Below the pieces are notes generated by a model. That model was not told where the DNA came from, did no database searches, and saw only the letters and a program-made list of their open reading frames with translations. A stretch of DNA of 64,000 nt from Rhizomys pruinosus (Eukaryota > Chordata > Mammalia > Rodentia > Spalacidae). The translations under genes were made by a program, and so were the position numbers. Location: NCBI GenBank assembly GCA_009823505.1, contig VZQC01008856.1, positions 30,223 to 94,222 on the forward strand. Reading direction: 5' to 3'. Positions within the stretch are counted from its first letter, which is position 1, and each line of letters starts with the position of its first letter. Below are positions 44,036 through 56,104 of the stretch, one piece after another.

Positions 44036-44847
44036 GTTCCCTTCACAAAAGGACTGGCTGTCAGAGGGAAGTTCTCCACTCTGGTGTTGGCTGTGGAGAG
44101 ATCTGGGAAATTCAGCGGGAGTGGGATGCAGGTTTTCTCCTCTTGGCACTTTGGGAACAAATCTCTTTTTTATTTTCAAGAATCATAAATAAAAACCTGG
44201 AAACCAATGGTTTTCCATAGAAAAGAAAAAAGTTTAAACAAGAGACTCAGGGACAATTTCCTTTATAATCTTGCTTCAATATCTCCTGCTTTGACTTGTG
44301 TCTTTCCAAATGAGGGTTTAAGAATTTGGAAAAAGAACATAATTTGAAGTTAAAGAAAACGTTCAATCCCCAAGCAAGCAAAAGTGGTGCAGGGCCTGGA
44401 TCTCAACTTGATGCATACCTTTGCTGCTACGTCACCAGCAAATGTCTTCCCAATTGCTCTCAGCCCATATGTTTTGTCTTAAAATCAAGTCGTTCCAGCT
44501 CCAAATAATTAAACAGAGAAGAGCCAAAACCCAGAGACAGGCACGCAGCACGTTCAGTTTCCCTTCCCATTTCCTGAAGAAAAGACGTCCAGAAACCCCA
44601 CACTGACCTCACTCTGAAACACAGAGGCCACTGCAGAAGAACAGCAGGAACTCTTAATGGCAACCTGTTATTCTATGGAGACAGAATCAAAACCAAATCT
44701 GAGGCATCCTACCTCAGGACAGTGTATGCAAATATGTGGAATAAATATTTAAATAGCTGAAGTTGTAAAAGTTGTAAAAGTAACGATGTACTTGCCAAAA
44801 TTTGCTGAATGCTAAATTTGAGCTAAAGTACTATTTTCATTTTTGTT
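44036..44847. other. Unique intronic sequence
   Basis: No exon or repeat recognised. Confidence 0.5.
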
Positions 44848-44924
44848 AGCAATGCTGGGGGCCAACCTAAGTTTTTGTAAATAGCTAGGCAGGGGTGCCT
44901 CACTGAGCTATACCCTCAGCCCTA
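44848..44924 (-). mobile_element. ID-type SINE, diverged
   Basis: GCTAGGCAGGGGTGCCTCAC and TGAGCTATACCCTCAGCCC are the antisense ID A-box half. Confidence 0.6.
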
Positions 44925-44935
44925 AGACACCAATG

Positions 44936-45500
44936 TTTAAAAATTATTTGTCAATTTCATACATATATATACAATGTATCTGTGTCTTCCCCCCCCAACT
45001 TCCCAACTCCTCCCTCTTCCTTTTTAGACGCCCCCCAACACATGCCCTTTCCACCTCCATGTCCTCCTCTTTTTTTTTAAATAACCCACTGAACCCAATT
45101 AGTGAGGTTTATATGAGCATGGGCAACATAACAGCAGCCCCCCCCCCCAAATGACTCCTCTACCCCAGCAGCCATCAATTGGCAATATCTCCTCAGCTAG
45201 ATTCGGAGACTCATCCACACTGGAATTGCCAACCTGCTTGATCTTATGCAAGTCTTGTGTAGGTAACCACAGCTGCTGTGAGTTCATGAGTGTCATGAAG
45301 GTATGTCATGTCCAGAAGATCTTGCATTCTTTCTGCCTCCCTCTTCCATGATGTTCCCTGAGCCTTGGGGAGGCTGACAGAGGCATCCTGTTTTGGGTTG
45401 AGCACTCGACAGTCATTTATTCTCAGCACTCTAGCAGTTATGAATCTCCATATTGACTGCTGTCAACTGCAAAAAGCTTCTCTGAACAAGGCTGAAAGGA
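44936..45500 (-). repeat. LINE-associated ancient repeat (same family as 17,545-18,285)
   Basis: CTGTGAGTTCATGAGTGTCA, CCCTCTTCCATGATGTTCC, CCTGAGCCTTGGGGAGG, TTGAGCACTCGACAGTCA and AAAAGCTTCTCTGAACAAGG follow the same order as the 17.5-kb copy. Probably an L1 untranslated region on the minus strand. Confidence 0.45.
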
Positions 45501-46239
45501 GTGCTAATCTATGAGTATAAACATACATATTTACAAGGCAGTTTGACAACATGCCTATTTAGCAAAGCAATAGGAATAGGCTGACCTACAAGGGTCTGTG
45601 ACCTCCCCTGCCATGGATTTTGACAAAGCGTAAATTCACTTGGAGCAGACCTCAAGTCTAATAAAAAATACAGCTGCTCCCCATAACAGTCATGCCACTA
45701 GTGGACCCAGACACACACTTTGCCTTGCAGGTTGGTATTGTAGCCTGGAGGACCCGCACTGGGTAAGTCCACCAATGACTTCTCCCACAGAACCCTGCAT
45801 AGCACCTTTTGTCTCTTTAAAAGCTAAAGATCAGGGAAGAAATTTTTAGGTCCATTACAATTTGATTTTTCTATGTCCTGCAACTAAAGTATATTGTGTC
45901 TTTAGCAATAGGGTCTTACCACTAAGATACTGTTTTCAATGTGAACTAATCTGACTAGTTTAAATTGAGATGTGTGTGTGTGGGACAAATCTTAATGTAC
46001 ACTGTGTTTAAAGATATAATATGAATAAAAAGAATATAAAATCTCATTAGCAGCTTTGTTATTTATTCTATGTTGAAATGCTAATATTTTAGATCTATTT
46101 GGTAAATAGAAACTTTTACCTTTTATCTTTTAAGCATAGCTCCTGGACAATTTAAATTGTATTTATGGCTTACATTATATCTGTACAGAATAGTGTTGCC
46201 CAAAAGTATCCAAGAGCAATTCCATGTAGTAGGTTTCAT
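45501..46239. other. Unique intronic sequence
   Basis: AT-rich. No exon or repeat recognised. Confidence 0.5.
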
Positions 46240-46625
46240 ATTTCAGTTTTGTTTGTTTGTTTTGAGATAGAGTCCCACTATATAGCCCTAGCTGGCCTCA
46301 AACTCCCAGACATCCACCTGCCTCTGCCTCCCAAGTTCTGGGATTAAAGGTATATGTTGGGGCTGGAGAGATAGCCTAGCGGTTAAGAGCACCAACTGCT
46401 CTTGCAGAGGACCCGGGTTCGATCCCCAGCACCCACATGGCGGCTAAGAACCGTCTGTAACTCCAACTCCAGGAGAACTCCAGTTCCAGAGGAATCTGAG
46501 ACCCTCTTCTCACCTCTGCGGCATTGCACAACACGGGTGCACAAACCTACATGCAGACAGTACATTCATACACATACAAAAATAAATAAAATTAAAAAGG
46601 TGTATGTCACTATGCCCATCTCTGC
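46240..46625 (-). mobile_element. B1 SINE split by a young B2
   Basis: Antisense B1 reads GTTTTGAGATAGAGTCCCAC, GCCTCTGCCTCCCAAGTTC, GGGATTAAAGGTATATGT, is interrupted, then resumes GGTGTATGTCACTATGCCCA at 46599. Confidence 0.9.
46359..46596 (+). mobile_element. Young B2 SINE, 17-bp-duplication subfamily, inside a B1
   Basis: GGGGCTGGAGAGATAGCCTAG head, GGTTCGATCCCC, AACTCCAACTCCAGGAG directly followed by AACTCCAGTTCCAGAGG. AAAGGTATATGT and AAAGGTGTATGT flank it. Confidence 0.95.
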
Positions 46626-46627
46626 AG

Positions 46628-46735
46628 TAAGTATTTGAAATTACTATTATTTTATAGATGAGGAACTAGGTATAGAAATCCTAATCATTTCCAAGGATCA
46701 CACAGGTAGGTGCCGAGGCCGAGTCCCCAGGAAAT
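46628..46735 (-). mobile_element. MIR SINE fragment
   Basis: TTATTTTATAGATGAGGAAC, CCAAGGATCACACAGGTAGG in antisense MIR core order. Confidence 0.8.
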
Positions 46736-47384
46736 CTACCCATGCTCACAGCCATCATAGTAACATATAGTGTTCCTTAACTAAAATGTTTGGAACCAAA
46801 AGTATTTCAGATTTCATAGTTTACTGAATTGGGGAAAATTTATGTAGACTTTACTGGTTGAACAGCACTAATATAAAAATCCAGAGCTCTTCAAGCATCA
46901 TATTAATATTCAAAAAGCTTAAGGTTTCAGACTAGGGCTGCTCAGCCTGTACTTTCCTAATACACATAAAATATCTATCCATAGGACCAGATGAAGGATG
47001 GAAGTATGCTGAAGTGCTTGCCCTAATAATCCAAACTGCTCCTTTGAAGTCTAGGCATCAAAGACCTAGAATTGCCTCCAGTGTAAAAAGAGATACACTG
47101 ATTGAAGCATGCTAGGTTTGGCTGAACAAGCACCAGCAAAGCTGATCCTTGTGCAAAACTGGAGAGAAAAATGGATTTAGGATGTAATTGGGTGGGTTCT
47201 AGAAGGAATCATCTGTACCCAACTCCACTCTTTCAAGTGGAAGGCCTCTTCTTCTCTAGTTAATTTCATCCTGGTGGAATTGCTATCATTTTGGAATGGA
47301 ACAGGGTTCTACTATAACTGGCACAAAAGTGGATACTTCAAAAAGCCCCTCATTCAACTCTTGACCATAGGCATCAAGTCTCCT
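46736..47384. other. Unique intronic sequence
   Basis: No exon or repeat recognised. Confidence 0.5.
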
Positions 47385-48110
47385 TGAGTTCCTACTTTGT
47401 ACTGGACATTACATTTCTCTAGATAAAGGGAGATAAGAAAACAGTTATTTCTTACATTGGGCTTACAGTTCAGCAAGAGAAAAGAATCAAATAATAAAAG
47501 GTTAAATGGACAGAACTAAAAATGAGAAGCAAATAAGCAAAGGAAGACTGCAACGGGAAGATGGTTCAGGAAGACTTCTGGAGTTGAGATGCACCAACTG
47601 GGTCCTAAAGGATACTAGGCTAAAACAGGAGGAAGAGTGTGCCAGGCAAAGGGAAGACAATACATCAAGTTCCTGTGGAAAAAAGAGAGTACAAGTCAAT
47701 GGGTCTCTGGAGGGATTGGTGTGTGCTTTAGCAAACACAATGGGGGAAAATGAGGAAATATGGCATGTTTGCAATTAGAAAGGTGTGTGTGGCACAACCC
47801 AGTCAGGCCTTGTAAAGACTCCATTCATCACCTTATGAGTGACAAGAAGTTTCTCAGGGTCCATACAGGTGGTGGGTGAGAGTAGGCTGGGCAGGCTAGC
47901 ACTGATGAGATTTGGGCTTGTGGAAGAATTATCATGTGAGTTGCAGATGTCTGGAGTGGATCCACAAGGACCCAAAGACAGTGGTTTGAAAGTGCAGACA
48001 GGAGCTAGCTGTGTCCTAGAGTCTGGTAGAGAGGTGGGTAGAACTGAGAGCTACTGAGAAGTTAAAAGTGACATTTTCAGTAATGACAGGAGATGGAGAT
48101 GTGAAGGGTA
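47385..48110 (+). repeat. Ancient mammalian repeat, L2-like
   Basis: CTACTTTGTACTGGACATTAC, GGGCTTACAGTTCAGCAAG, GTGCCAGGCAAAGGGAAGAC and CAGGCCTTGTAAAGACTCC occur in the order seen in old L2-type interspersed repeats. A 90-codon frame inside has no recognised domain. Family uncertain. Confidence 0.45.
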
Positions 48111-48167
48111 AGGTCTAGGTCCCTGACACCTTATACCTGGGGACCACGGCCCTTCAAAATTCCACAG

Positions 48168-48245
48168 TGGGTTTGGAGTTGTGGCTCAGTGATAAGAGTG
48201 CTTGCTGAGTATACATGTGGCCCAGGCTTCAATGCCCAATAACAG
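48168..48245 (+). mobile_element. ID-type SINE
   Basis: GGGTTTGGAGTTGTGGCTCAG, AAGAGTGCTTGCTGAGTATAC, GGCTTCAATGCCC. Confidence 0.75.
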
Positions 48246-48475
48246 GGAAATACATATATAATATGTATACACACTGGTTTGCAGACAGAATAAACTCCTG
48301 GGTGCTCTTTCCATAGCTAGTTGAATCAAGAGGCAAGTCTGAAGGACCTTTTTCCTATGGGTACCTTAGTTGCTATCTTAATTCTCTGTGATGCAAATTG
48401 CTACTTGTGTACTTTTGAAAACTAAACCGTTTTAAAATTTCCACCACTTTTGCTGCTTTATTCATAAAAAGAAGC

Positions 48476-48540
48476 AATATATATACACACACATATACAT
48501 ACATATACATGCACACATTGTACATATATAATATAAATGT
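48476..48540. repeat. TA/CA-rich low-complexity tract
   Basis: ATATATACACACACATATAC-type dinucleotides with no long pure run. Confidence 0.8.
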
Positions 48541-48779
48541 ATACATGGTCCAGCACATTAACTTCATAGGCAGCTCCTAAACTGACACTTTGTAATCCTG
48601 TTAGCTTAAAAAGTAGTTGCATCAATGGCATCTAATGGTATCCTGTGAACAAACTGAAACGAAGTTCAAGGTCAGCCCAGCCGGAAGTTAAAAGGCAATC
48701 AGTCCTGTCGCCCAGCCGAGAGTCAGCAGCAGGGCCCCAAGAACAACAGAAGGAATAAAGAGCATTCTGGCTTTTTTTT

Positions 48780-49000
48780 TTAATTTTTATTTATTTCTGT
48801 ATGTGTATGAATGTGCTGTCTGCATGCAGTCTGTGCACCCGTGTCGTGCAATGCCACGGAGGTCAGAAGAGGGTGTCGGATTCCCCTGGAACTGGAGTTT
48901 CCGACGGTTCTCAGCCACCATATGGGTGCCGGGGATCGAACCCGGGTCCTCTGTAAGAGCGGTCGGCACTCTTAACCGCTAAGCCATCTCTCCAGCCCCT
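48780..49000 (-). mobile_element. Young B2 SINE, without the 17-bp duplication
   Basis: Antisense with perfect box B (GGGGATCGAACCCGGGTCC) and head AAGCCATCTCTCCAGCCCC. CpGs in the body (GACGG, TCGGC) are retained, indicating youth. Confidence 0.95.
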
Positions 49001-49117
49001 CTGGTTAACTTTTAAAGAAAAATTTAATCTCTGCCTGGATAAACAAGAAAAATGCACTTAAAGCACTTGGTTCTGAAGAGGGAAGGACGGGCCCTCAGGA
49101 AAAGTGTTTTCTTGAGG

Positions 49118-49252
49118 CTGCAGCACACCAATAGCCCCAGCTGGCCTGGAGCTCACAATGTAGACCAGGCTGGCCTCAGTCTCACAGAGATCATCCTGCC
49201 TCTGCCTCCTAAGCACTGGGATTAAAGGCGTGCACCACCACACCTAGCTCAC
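49118..49252 (-). mobile_element. B1 SINE
   Basis: GCCCCAGCTGGCCTGGAGCTC, AGACCAGGCTGGCCTCAGTC, CTGGGATTAAAGGCGTGCACC antisense B1. The 3' end is abbreviated. Confidence 0.93.
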
Positions 49253-49950
49253 AGGTACTTCTTATTAAATAGTAACACTTCTTTTCTCAGCTCTGGCCAT
49301 TCCACACAAATATGTTAAATGCTTACACTAACACAATGCAAGTCTTCATAGAGTAGGGACTCATTTCAGGAACAAAAGGTCTCTAGGTATAATTTTTGTT
49401 GTATCAAAGAAGGCAGTGTGGGCTGGTGGAAAATTCAATACACAAAAACTCAATCCTAGTTTTGCCACTGGGAGCTGGTGCCCCAGTTAGTAAAAACTGC
49501 CCAGTTGTTTTGACAGATAAAGGTCAAATGTGTAATCGGGGCAGTCCCCATCTGGGCCAGGGGCAGTGTCTCTCACTTCACTTTGTTCTGGCCCTGGCCT
49601 CAGAGTGTCCTGAGTGCACACTCTCTACCGAACTCTGGCTCCAGTGCTGCAGACTGGCATGTTGTGGGAAAGGCAAATACATGTTGGGCACCTACAATCA
49701 GCAGAGCAGCCACCGAAGGACTTCAGCTAAGTCGGGGAACTAAATGGGCCGGCGCCTGCTTTAGAGCACTGACGTGCTAGCTGGGGTGTAGAGGAAGAAA
49801 GAAGCAATAAAAGACAAACAAGCAGGCTGCATACGTTTTAGAGGAAGAGAACGGTGTGAGGAGAGGAAGTGCGGAAGGCAGGCAGGCAGGCAGGCACACA
49901 CCCGCTGCAGCGTAGGTACAGAGCAGGTAGAATCTGGTAGGAAAATTATG
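49253..49950. other. Unique intronic sequence
   Basis: Includes a short (AGGC)n run near 49,877. No exon recognised. Confidence 0.5.
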
Positions 49951-50120
49951 TGCAGGGCCGGAGAACCGGCGCAGCAGCGGAGAGCTGGCTGCTTTTGCTG
50001 AAGCTTCATTGGGTTCCCAGCACCGATGCTGGAGATTTATGTTCTCCTCCGGCCTCCATGGGTACATGCACACACATGTTCACACACAAACATACATACA
50101 TATGAATGAAAAAAATAAAT
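49951..50120 (+). mobile_element. Diverged B2/B3-family SINE (left arm of an inverted pair)
   Basis: GGCCGGAGAACCGGCGCAGC, GGGTTCCCAGCACCGATGC, CATGGGTACATGCACACAC and an ATGAATGAAAAAAATAAATC tail. Confidence 0.7.
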
Positions 50121-50121
50121 C

Positions 50122-50342
50122 TTTTAAAAATCTTTTATTTTTACATGTATGAGCATATTTTATGAATGTGTATAAGTGAACCCGTATTGTGCAATGTCCA
50201 CAGAGATCAGAAAAGGGTGTCAGGTCTCCTGGAACTGGAGTTACAGATGGCTATTAGCCACCATGTGGGTGCTGGGAATCAAACCCAGGTCCTCTCCAAG
50301 AGCAACCAGTGCTCTTAGCTGCTGAGCCATCTCTCCAGACCC
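50122..50342 (-). mobile_element. B3/B2-family SINE (right arm of an inverted pair)
   Basis: TTTTATTTTTACATGTATGAG tail, GGTGCTGGGAATCAAACCC, head CTGAGCCATCTCTCCAGACC. Confidence 0.92.
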
Positions 50343-50389
50343 ACAAAATACATCTTAATACTTGTCAAGCATGCACAAGGTCCTGAGGT

Positions 50390-50557
50390 TTTTTTTGTTT
50401 TGTTTTGTTTTTTTGGTATTTTTGAGACAGTGTCTCCCTTTGGTCCCAGCTGGCCTGGAGCTCGCTCTGTAGACCAGGCTGGCCATGAACTCACAGAGAT
50501 CCGCCTGCCTCTGCCTCCCAAGTGCTAGGATTAAAGGCATGTGCCACCATGCCCAGT
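50390..50557 (-). mobile_element. B1 SINE
   Basis: TTTTGTTTTGTTTTGTTTT tail, GAGACAGTGTCTCCCTTTGG, GACCAGGCTGGCCATGAACTC, GTGCCACCATGCCCAG. Confidence 0.95.
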
Positions 50558-50629
50558 TCTACTGAGTTTCATCTTTAGCAGTTCAAAATAAATAAGTACC
50601 TAGACATAGAAATAAGTGGATGAATTATT

Positions 50630-50660
50630 TTTTTATTTTATTTTCTATTTTTAATTTATT

Positions 50661-50695
<35 letters not shown>

Positions 50696-50850
50696 TTTTC
50701 TTTTTCTATTTTCGAGACAGCGTCTCCCTGTAGCCCCAGCTGTCCTGGAACTCACTCTGTAGACCAGGCTGGCCTTGAGCTCACAAAGATCCGCCTGCCT
50801 CTGCCTCCCAAGTGCCCTAGGATTAAAGGCGTGCGCCACCACGCCCGGCC
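50630..50850 (-). mobile_element. Young B1 SINE with (TTTA)n-expanded tail
   Basis: T/A-rich (TTTA)n tail then CGAGACAGCGTCTCCCTGTAG to CGCCACCACGCCCGGCC with several CpGs retained. Exact 16-bp target-site duplication AAGTGGATGAATTATT at 50614-50629 and 50851-50866. Confidence 0.97.
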
Positions 50851-50888
50851 AAGTGGATGAATTATTAAACAAGTCTCTATCAGACTTT

Positions 50889-51036
50889 TTATTCCTTCCT
50901 TTCCCTTCCTTCCTTCCTCCTTCCCTCCCTCCTTCCTTCCTTCGTGTGTGTTATATGTGCATGTTTATATATATATATATATATATATATGTTATATGTG
51001 TTATATGTGCATGTTTATATATATATATATTTCTGT
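50889..51036. repeat. (CCTT)n then duplicated (TA)n microsatellite
   Basis: A pyrimidine run (TTCC/TCCC) is followed by GTTATATGTGCATGTTTATA plus (TA)n, a module repeated twice about 45 bp apart. Confidence 0.9.
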
Positions 51037-51107
51037 GTATGGTACACATGCAGAGGCCAGAGATTGACTTCCGATATCTTCTTGGATTGATCTTTAACAC
51101 ACACACA

Positions 51108-51146
<39 letters not shown>

Positions 51147-51461
51147 TCCTCGCTTATTTTTAGTCACATTGCTTACAGTTTCCCCACATGAAGGGCCCTC
51201 AGACATGCCCACTGAGTCACTCTTCAACTTATATATTGAGGCAAGGCATCTCACTTGAACCTGGAGCTTTATGATTAGGTTGGTCTCCCTAGCTAGCTAC
51301 TGTGCCATGGGAATGCCCTCTCTGTCTCTCCCCAACCCCAACGCTGGGATTAGAGGTGTCTGTCACAGCCCCCCAGCACTTACGTGGGTGCTAGGATCTG
51401 AACTTCTGTCCCCACGAGTCTATGGCAAACGCTTTACCCGATGAGCCACCTCTCTAGCCCC
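51037..51461 (-). mobile_element. B4 SINE interrupted by (CA)n
   Basis: ATGCAGAGGCCAGAGATTGAC, then (CA)n at 51099-51140, then GGCATCTCACTTGAACCTGG, CAACGCTGGGATTAGAGGTG, TGAGCCACCTCTCTAGCCCC in antisense B4 order. Confidence 0.85.
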
Positions 51462-54347
51462 ATCGATCGGGGTTTCTTGGTTCCTCCCCCCCCCTCCTTT
51501 CTTTGGTATCATGTCCTATGTGAACTGGCAGAATTTCACTATTCTCCCCCTCTAGATGGGTGAGTCCCCCACAGCTGGATACTTGACTGAGGAAGGTAGG
51601 CTGCATAACACGGCAGAGTCACATGATCCCTCCTTGCCAGGAAACTGCTATTAGATGCAGTAACCTGTATAGAGACCAAACATAACTGTTTCTGGCTCCT
51701 AATATGCAGATTCTGGCTGCATCTTCCAGGCTAGCTTCCACGCAGTACCCCTGGGTTTCTATTACAACAACCCCCTCAGCTTAAGCTGCTTCAGAGCCTT
51801 TGTTCCTTGCAGCTAAAGGGTCCTAAAACATAGATAATCCTCGTGTTTTGCCTTTGCAAAAGCTTACTGTGAACAAAACACTCAGAGCAGCCTAGAAGTA
51901 TGGCGCTCAGGGGCTCACACTGGCCTGTGGGAGGGTGCTAGTCCTTTCCGGGTAACTAAATGGAAACCCCAGTTGTTCCAAACTGCCAGGCCAGCTGCTG
52001 TTACTGTCATGAAAGGGGATATATAATTCACCTGAAGGCTGCCCTCTGCTTGTTTGTGGAACTGTGAACACAAAATGTGAGGGCTGGATCCAGAAGTGGT
52101 GCATCACTCAAAGCCTGTGGAAGGGAACCGGCTGGCAGGCCTGCACTGCCTCCTCCGTCTTCCCAGAGAGCATGAAAGGGTGTTTGCTTTTGAATGTCCA
52201 GTGTTCAAGGACAAGGCCTTGAAGAAATGTCCATGATACAGGACAGTCATATTTGCAAAGTTCTTTGTTAGAGTTTGGAGTTTGACACAGTAATATGAGA
52301 TGAGAAGGGAGAGAGAAGGGGAGGGCTATGCAAGCAATAAAACCGATATTCTTGGAAATTATCCAGGCAAGGCAGGCACGTAAAAAAGAACTTGAGGGAT
52401 TAGCTCTCCATTTTTGGAAAGAAAAATGGAAGCTGCAAGCTTACAGTCCACTAATCTTTGCTTGTCTCAGTAAAAGACGGCTTACCCTGCCTAGGCTATT
52501 CCATTTGTTACCACCCCCTACCCCTTCACCATTAGATAAAGTCAAGGCCGAAAACAGACCTGAGGGATGTTCTGAGGGCTGAAATGGACTGAGGGAGTAT
52601 TTCAAACTACAAGCATGAGAAGTAAGTTATCTGTAGACAGACATGAGCCTTTGTGGGAATCAGCTCCTGCTATTTGCATTAAACAGTGAGAGAGAGGCAC
52701 AGCCATCACTAATGGCAGCTCTGGAAGTTTCATAGTCTCGGGTGCACAGGCCTTGTGTTAAAATATCTTAAGTTAAAGAAAAACCTACCTTAGTCGTGTT
52801 TTCAGAGTTAATGCAAATAACATTCAAAATAGGATTCCTCTTTTTGAAGGTGCAAGAAGGATTATGTCATTCAATGTATGTAATATCCTCAGTGTTGATC
52901 AGGAATCATTCTAGGGGTGAGGGGTAGAAAGGTGAATGACATAACAAATGATCTCTCTTTTGGGGGAGCTAATAGGAGGGGGGCACATAAATAAAATCAC
53001 AGCTGAGGAGCAGGGGATGGAGCTTTCCCAGAGGCATAGGCAGATTGCCATAGAAACACAGAGGCACTTGGGACAGCAGGGGGACTTCAGTGGAAGCATC
53101 CTAGGAAATGAGTCTTGAGCTATATTGGAAAGGAAGGCACAGCCCCTCTCCTGCAAAGAGGTAATGGCTCATGTACAATGACCAAAGTCTGAAAACTGTG
53201 GTCCCTTCAAGAGTCTGCAAAGTGGCCAGCAAGGTTCCAGGAAGGCAGTAGTTCTCAAGGGGCAGTTTTGCACCAGGGATCTTGTTACAAATGTGAGTTC
53301 TCAAGCAGCCCCAGACCTACTACCTAGAAAAAGGAGCAAAGCCCAGCTTGTAGTCATCATGATGCATGACCTTTGATGCTCCAGAATCTAGAAGCTAGAA
53401 GGCTAAGTTGGGGTGGGATCCACACACTGTGTGTGGCATATACTCAGGAACCACCAAGCCATGAGAAACCAAGAGAATTCTAAGCAGAACACTGAGAGGG
53501 ACTGGGTTTGCACCTTAGAAAGCTCATTCTGTACAGTACAGAAAACAAATGGAAGAGGGCCAAGCCTCTGGCAGGGAGACAAACTGAGAGGCCCCTGCAG
53601 TCATCCCATGAGAAGGACGCCAGCCAAAGAGACAAGAAGCAGGAACAGAGAAGGATGGTCAAGACCTGGGTCAGGCCTGGGTTTGTCAGTAGTTAGGGAC
53701 TCGGACACAGCTCTGTATCACCACTCGCACCTCCTGAGAACTTCCCCTAGATTTTTAGGGAACTCAACTTGGACCAAATCTCAGAAAAGAATTTCAGGAC
53801 CAGTTTAAGAAAAAAAGTTGGAGTTCAATAAGTATATTTCAATACAGGGTTAAGCACAAAGATTAAAAGAAAGAGATGCGCTTAGAAGAAAGTACGACAC
53901 ACAGGAGAGCAGGGGTTTCTCAAGGAAGGACAGGTTCCCAGCAGAGCTGCAGCTCCTGGAGGAAGAGCTGCAACCCTCTCAGCCAGGCTAGCCATTTGGT
54001 GGTTCTCAAGTTACAACGTGAAGCTGCTCAGAATCCTCCTCTCCCTCCTTTTCTCCCTCTAGGTAAGTGAGATTACAGGGTGGCTTCAGAGATGCCTTGA
54101 ATGAGATATCATCTGATGAAGTGAGACCAGAAGCCACTCTTGTGGCAGAGGGGCGAAGTAGATGTCTCTTGCCCATAAAGGGGGTTTCTGGGGAGATCCC
54201 TAGAAAGCTGCAGGTTTACAGCCAGGAAGGCAGAAAGGCCTTAAGCAGTTATTAATTGTGCTAGACTTCTTTGCTGCTTGTGAGAGGTCTCACCTAGACC
54301 TCTTTTCTCTTCAAGTTCCTCCAATTTTTCCCAACTTTTTATCCTGC
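51462..54347. other. Unique intronic sequence, 2.9 kb
   Basis: Repeat-poor. Chance frames up to 131 codons (53,413-53,808 on the plus strand, antisense to TSPAN5) carry no family motif. No splice-flanked exon supported. Confidence 0.5.
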
Positions 54348-54440
54348 CCCAGGTTTGAATCTCAAGTATGTGAGTTTGGTCAAGTCACCTGATCTTCCTC
54401 TTCCTCAGTTTCCAAGTACAGAAAATGGGAACATGAATTT
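54348..54440 (+). mobile_element. MIR SINE fragment
   Basis: GGTTTGAATCTCAAGTATGTG, GTCAAGTCACCTGATCTTCC, CTCAGTTTCCAAGTACAGAAAATGG follow the MIR core. Confidence 0.85.
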
Positions 54441-54464
54441 CTATGCAAACAAAAGCTATTCATA

Positions 54465-54588
54465 GCTGGGCATGGTGGTGCACACCTTTAATCCCAACAG
54501 ACGCAGGCAGATCTCTGTGAGTTCAAGGCCAGCCTGGTCTACATAGTAAATTCCAGTCCAGCAAAGAAAAGACCAGAAAAAAAAAAGC
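54465..54588 (+). mobile_element. Young B1 SINE with internal deletion
   Basis: GCTGGGCATGGTGGTGCACAC, then CTTTAATCCCAACAGACGCAGG (the GCACTTGGGAGGCAG part is missing). AGCTATTCATA at 54454-54464 and 54589-54599 is the target-site duplication. Confidence 0.94.
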
Positions 54589-54599
54589 AGCTATTCATA

Positions 54600-56104
54600 A
54601 GAAAGTAGAGATTATAAACGCAGATGTATGGCTCACACTCTTGCACATGCGCACCCTACATTCAGGCAAAACCACTAGAGAAAACCATATTGAGGATATA
54701 CTGATTTCAAGTTAAAATTCAAATACTTTAGAAATAAACGTATATAGATACCATTAGTAACAGAGGCATCCAAGAAACTGTCTTAGAGAACTTTGAGTTC
54801 CAATTAAAACAGGAACTGAGTTCGCCCCAGTAGGCCTTTTGAAGTGTTAAGTCCTAACAGAAACACACCACTTCCTAGAAATACCACAGGGCCTCGTTAA
54901 CAGCTATTACGAGTTATAATTCTGATCAAATCTATCACAAGGAGAATGGTGGCAGGTGCCTTCATTTCCAGCTCTCTTTTTACATGTCCATGCCTATATT
55001 TAAAATTCCTCTTGATACTTTTATTGGTTGACGTCATCTCTCTGATCCTTACACTCAATCAAAGCCTAAAAAATCTCAGAGAGATGAATGCAGGATACAT
55101 ACAGCACACCCAGGAGATCCAAATTCATTGATTATCATGTGAAAGAAAGCCTAGAAGCAATTAGTCCTTTGTTGTGGATGACAAATAACCTCCACATAAA
55201 ATGTTCTATACACTGAGGCATCTTTGATTGGCCTTACTGGCTCAGTGACTCACAAAGGAGGAAGGGGGGATGTCTGAAAACAAAAGGGCAGCCTGCCGGC
55301 ACCGTTTAGTTATTTATTCTGTATGTTCAGCTCAGTTTTTCCTCTTTCCAACTTTCATGACACTATAAAAAGAAATGGAACAGATTCCTTTCAGCCAAAA
55401 GCATCAGCACGGCATACTAAGAAGCGCCAGGCTTCACACAGACCCACACGCTCTACCCAGCATCCTGCTCTCTGTAGTCAGGGATGGGGAAATGGGTTTG
55501 ACAGATCAGCCATTTATACGATCTTCTATAAAAGACTTTACTTCACAGACTCGTAGAAGTTCATTTGCATACAGGACAAGCCGTGGCCATACCACACCAC
55601 ATACAGCTTCAAAATGGAAGGCTGAGCTCTCAACATGCACTGTCTTGTAAGCTACCCTTGTGTACATGCTCTGGAATTTTTCTTTTCCATTAGAATTGTT
55701 TAGAAGCATCACATGATGAAGAACAGCATGAAGGATATGAATAAGCTGCATTTATTTTCCCTGGTTCAAAGACATCCATAGCTTCTTATTCTCTGCATAA
55801 AAGCAGCATGACAGTGAAGAGATTTGAAGAGATGAAATAATGTTCTGGAAATGAGCACACTTCTAAAATGACTGATTCAGATGAATCCAAAAAGACCACA
55901 CAGAAATAGACATTTTTATCTTTAAAGATTATGAGTATTGAGCTTTTCCAAGGTAAAGGGGGAGAGTAGAAAGGAACTGTATGGATTACAGTAGTAACAT
56001 GGCCAAATACCCCAGACCTTGAGTGACAAACATTGGTTCAAAGCTGGCCCCTGCACTTAGTAAATGAGACCCTGGCCACACTGATAGACTCTTGATTTTT
56101 GTGC
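54600..56104. other. Unique intronic sequence
   Basis: No exon or repeat recognised. Confidence 0.5.

Noticed and set aside
53413..53808. 131-codon plus-strand frame in intron 1
   Set aside because: No domain and no splice context; a chance frame in repeat-poor DNA.
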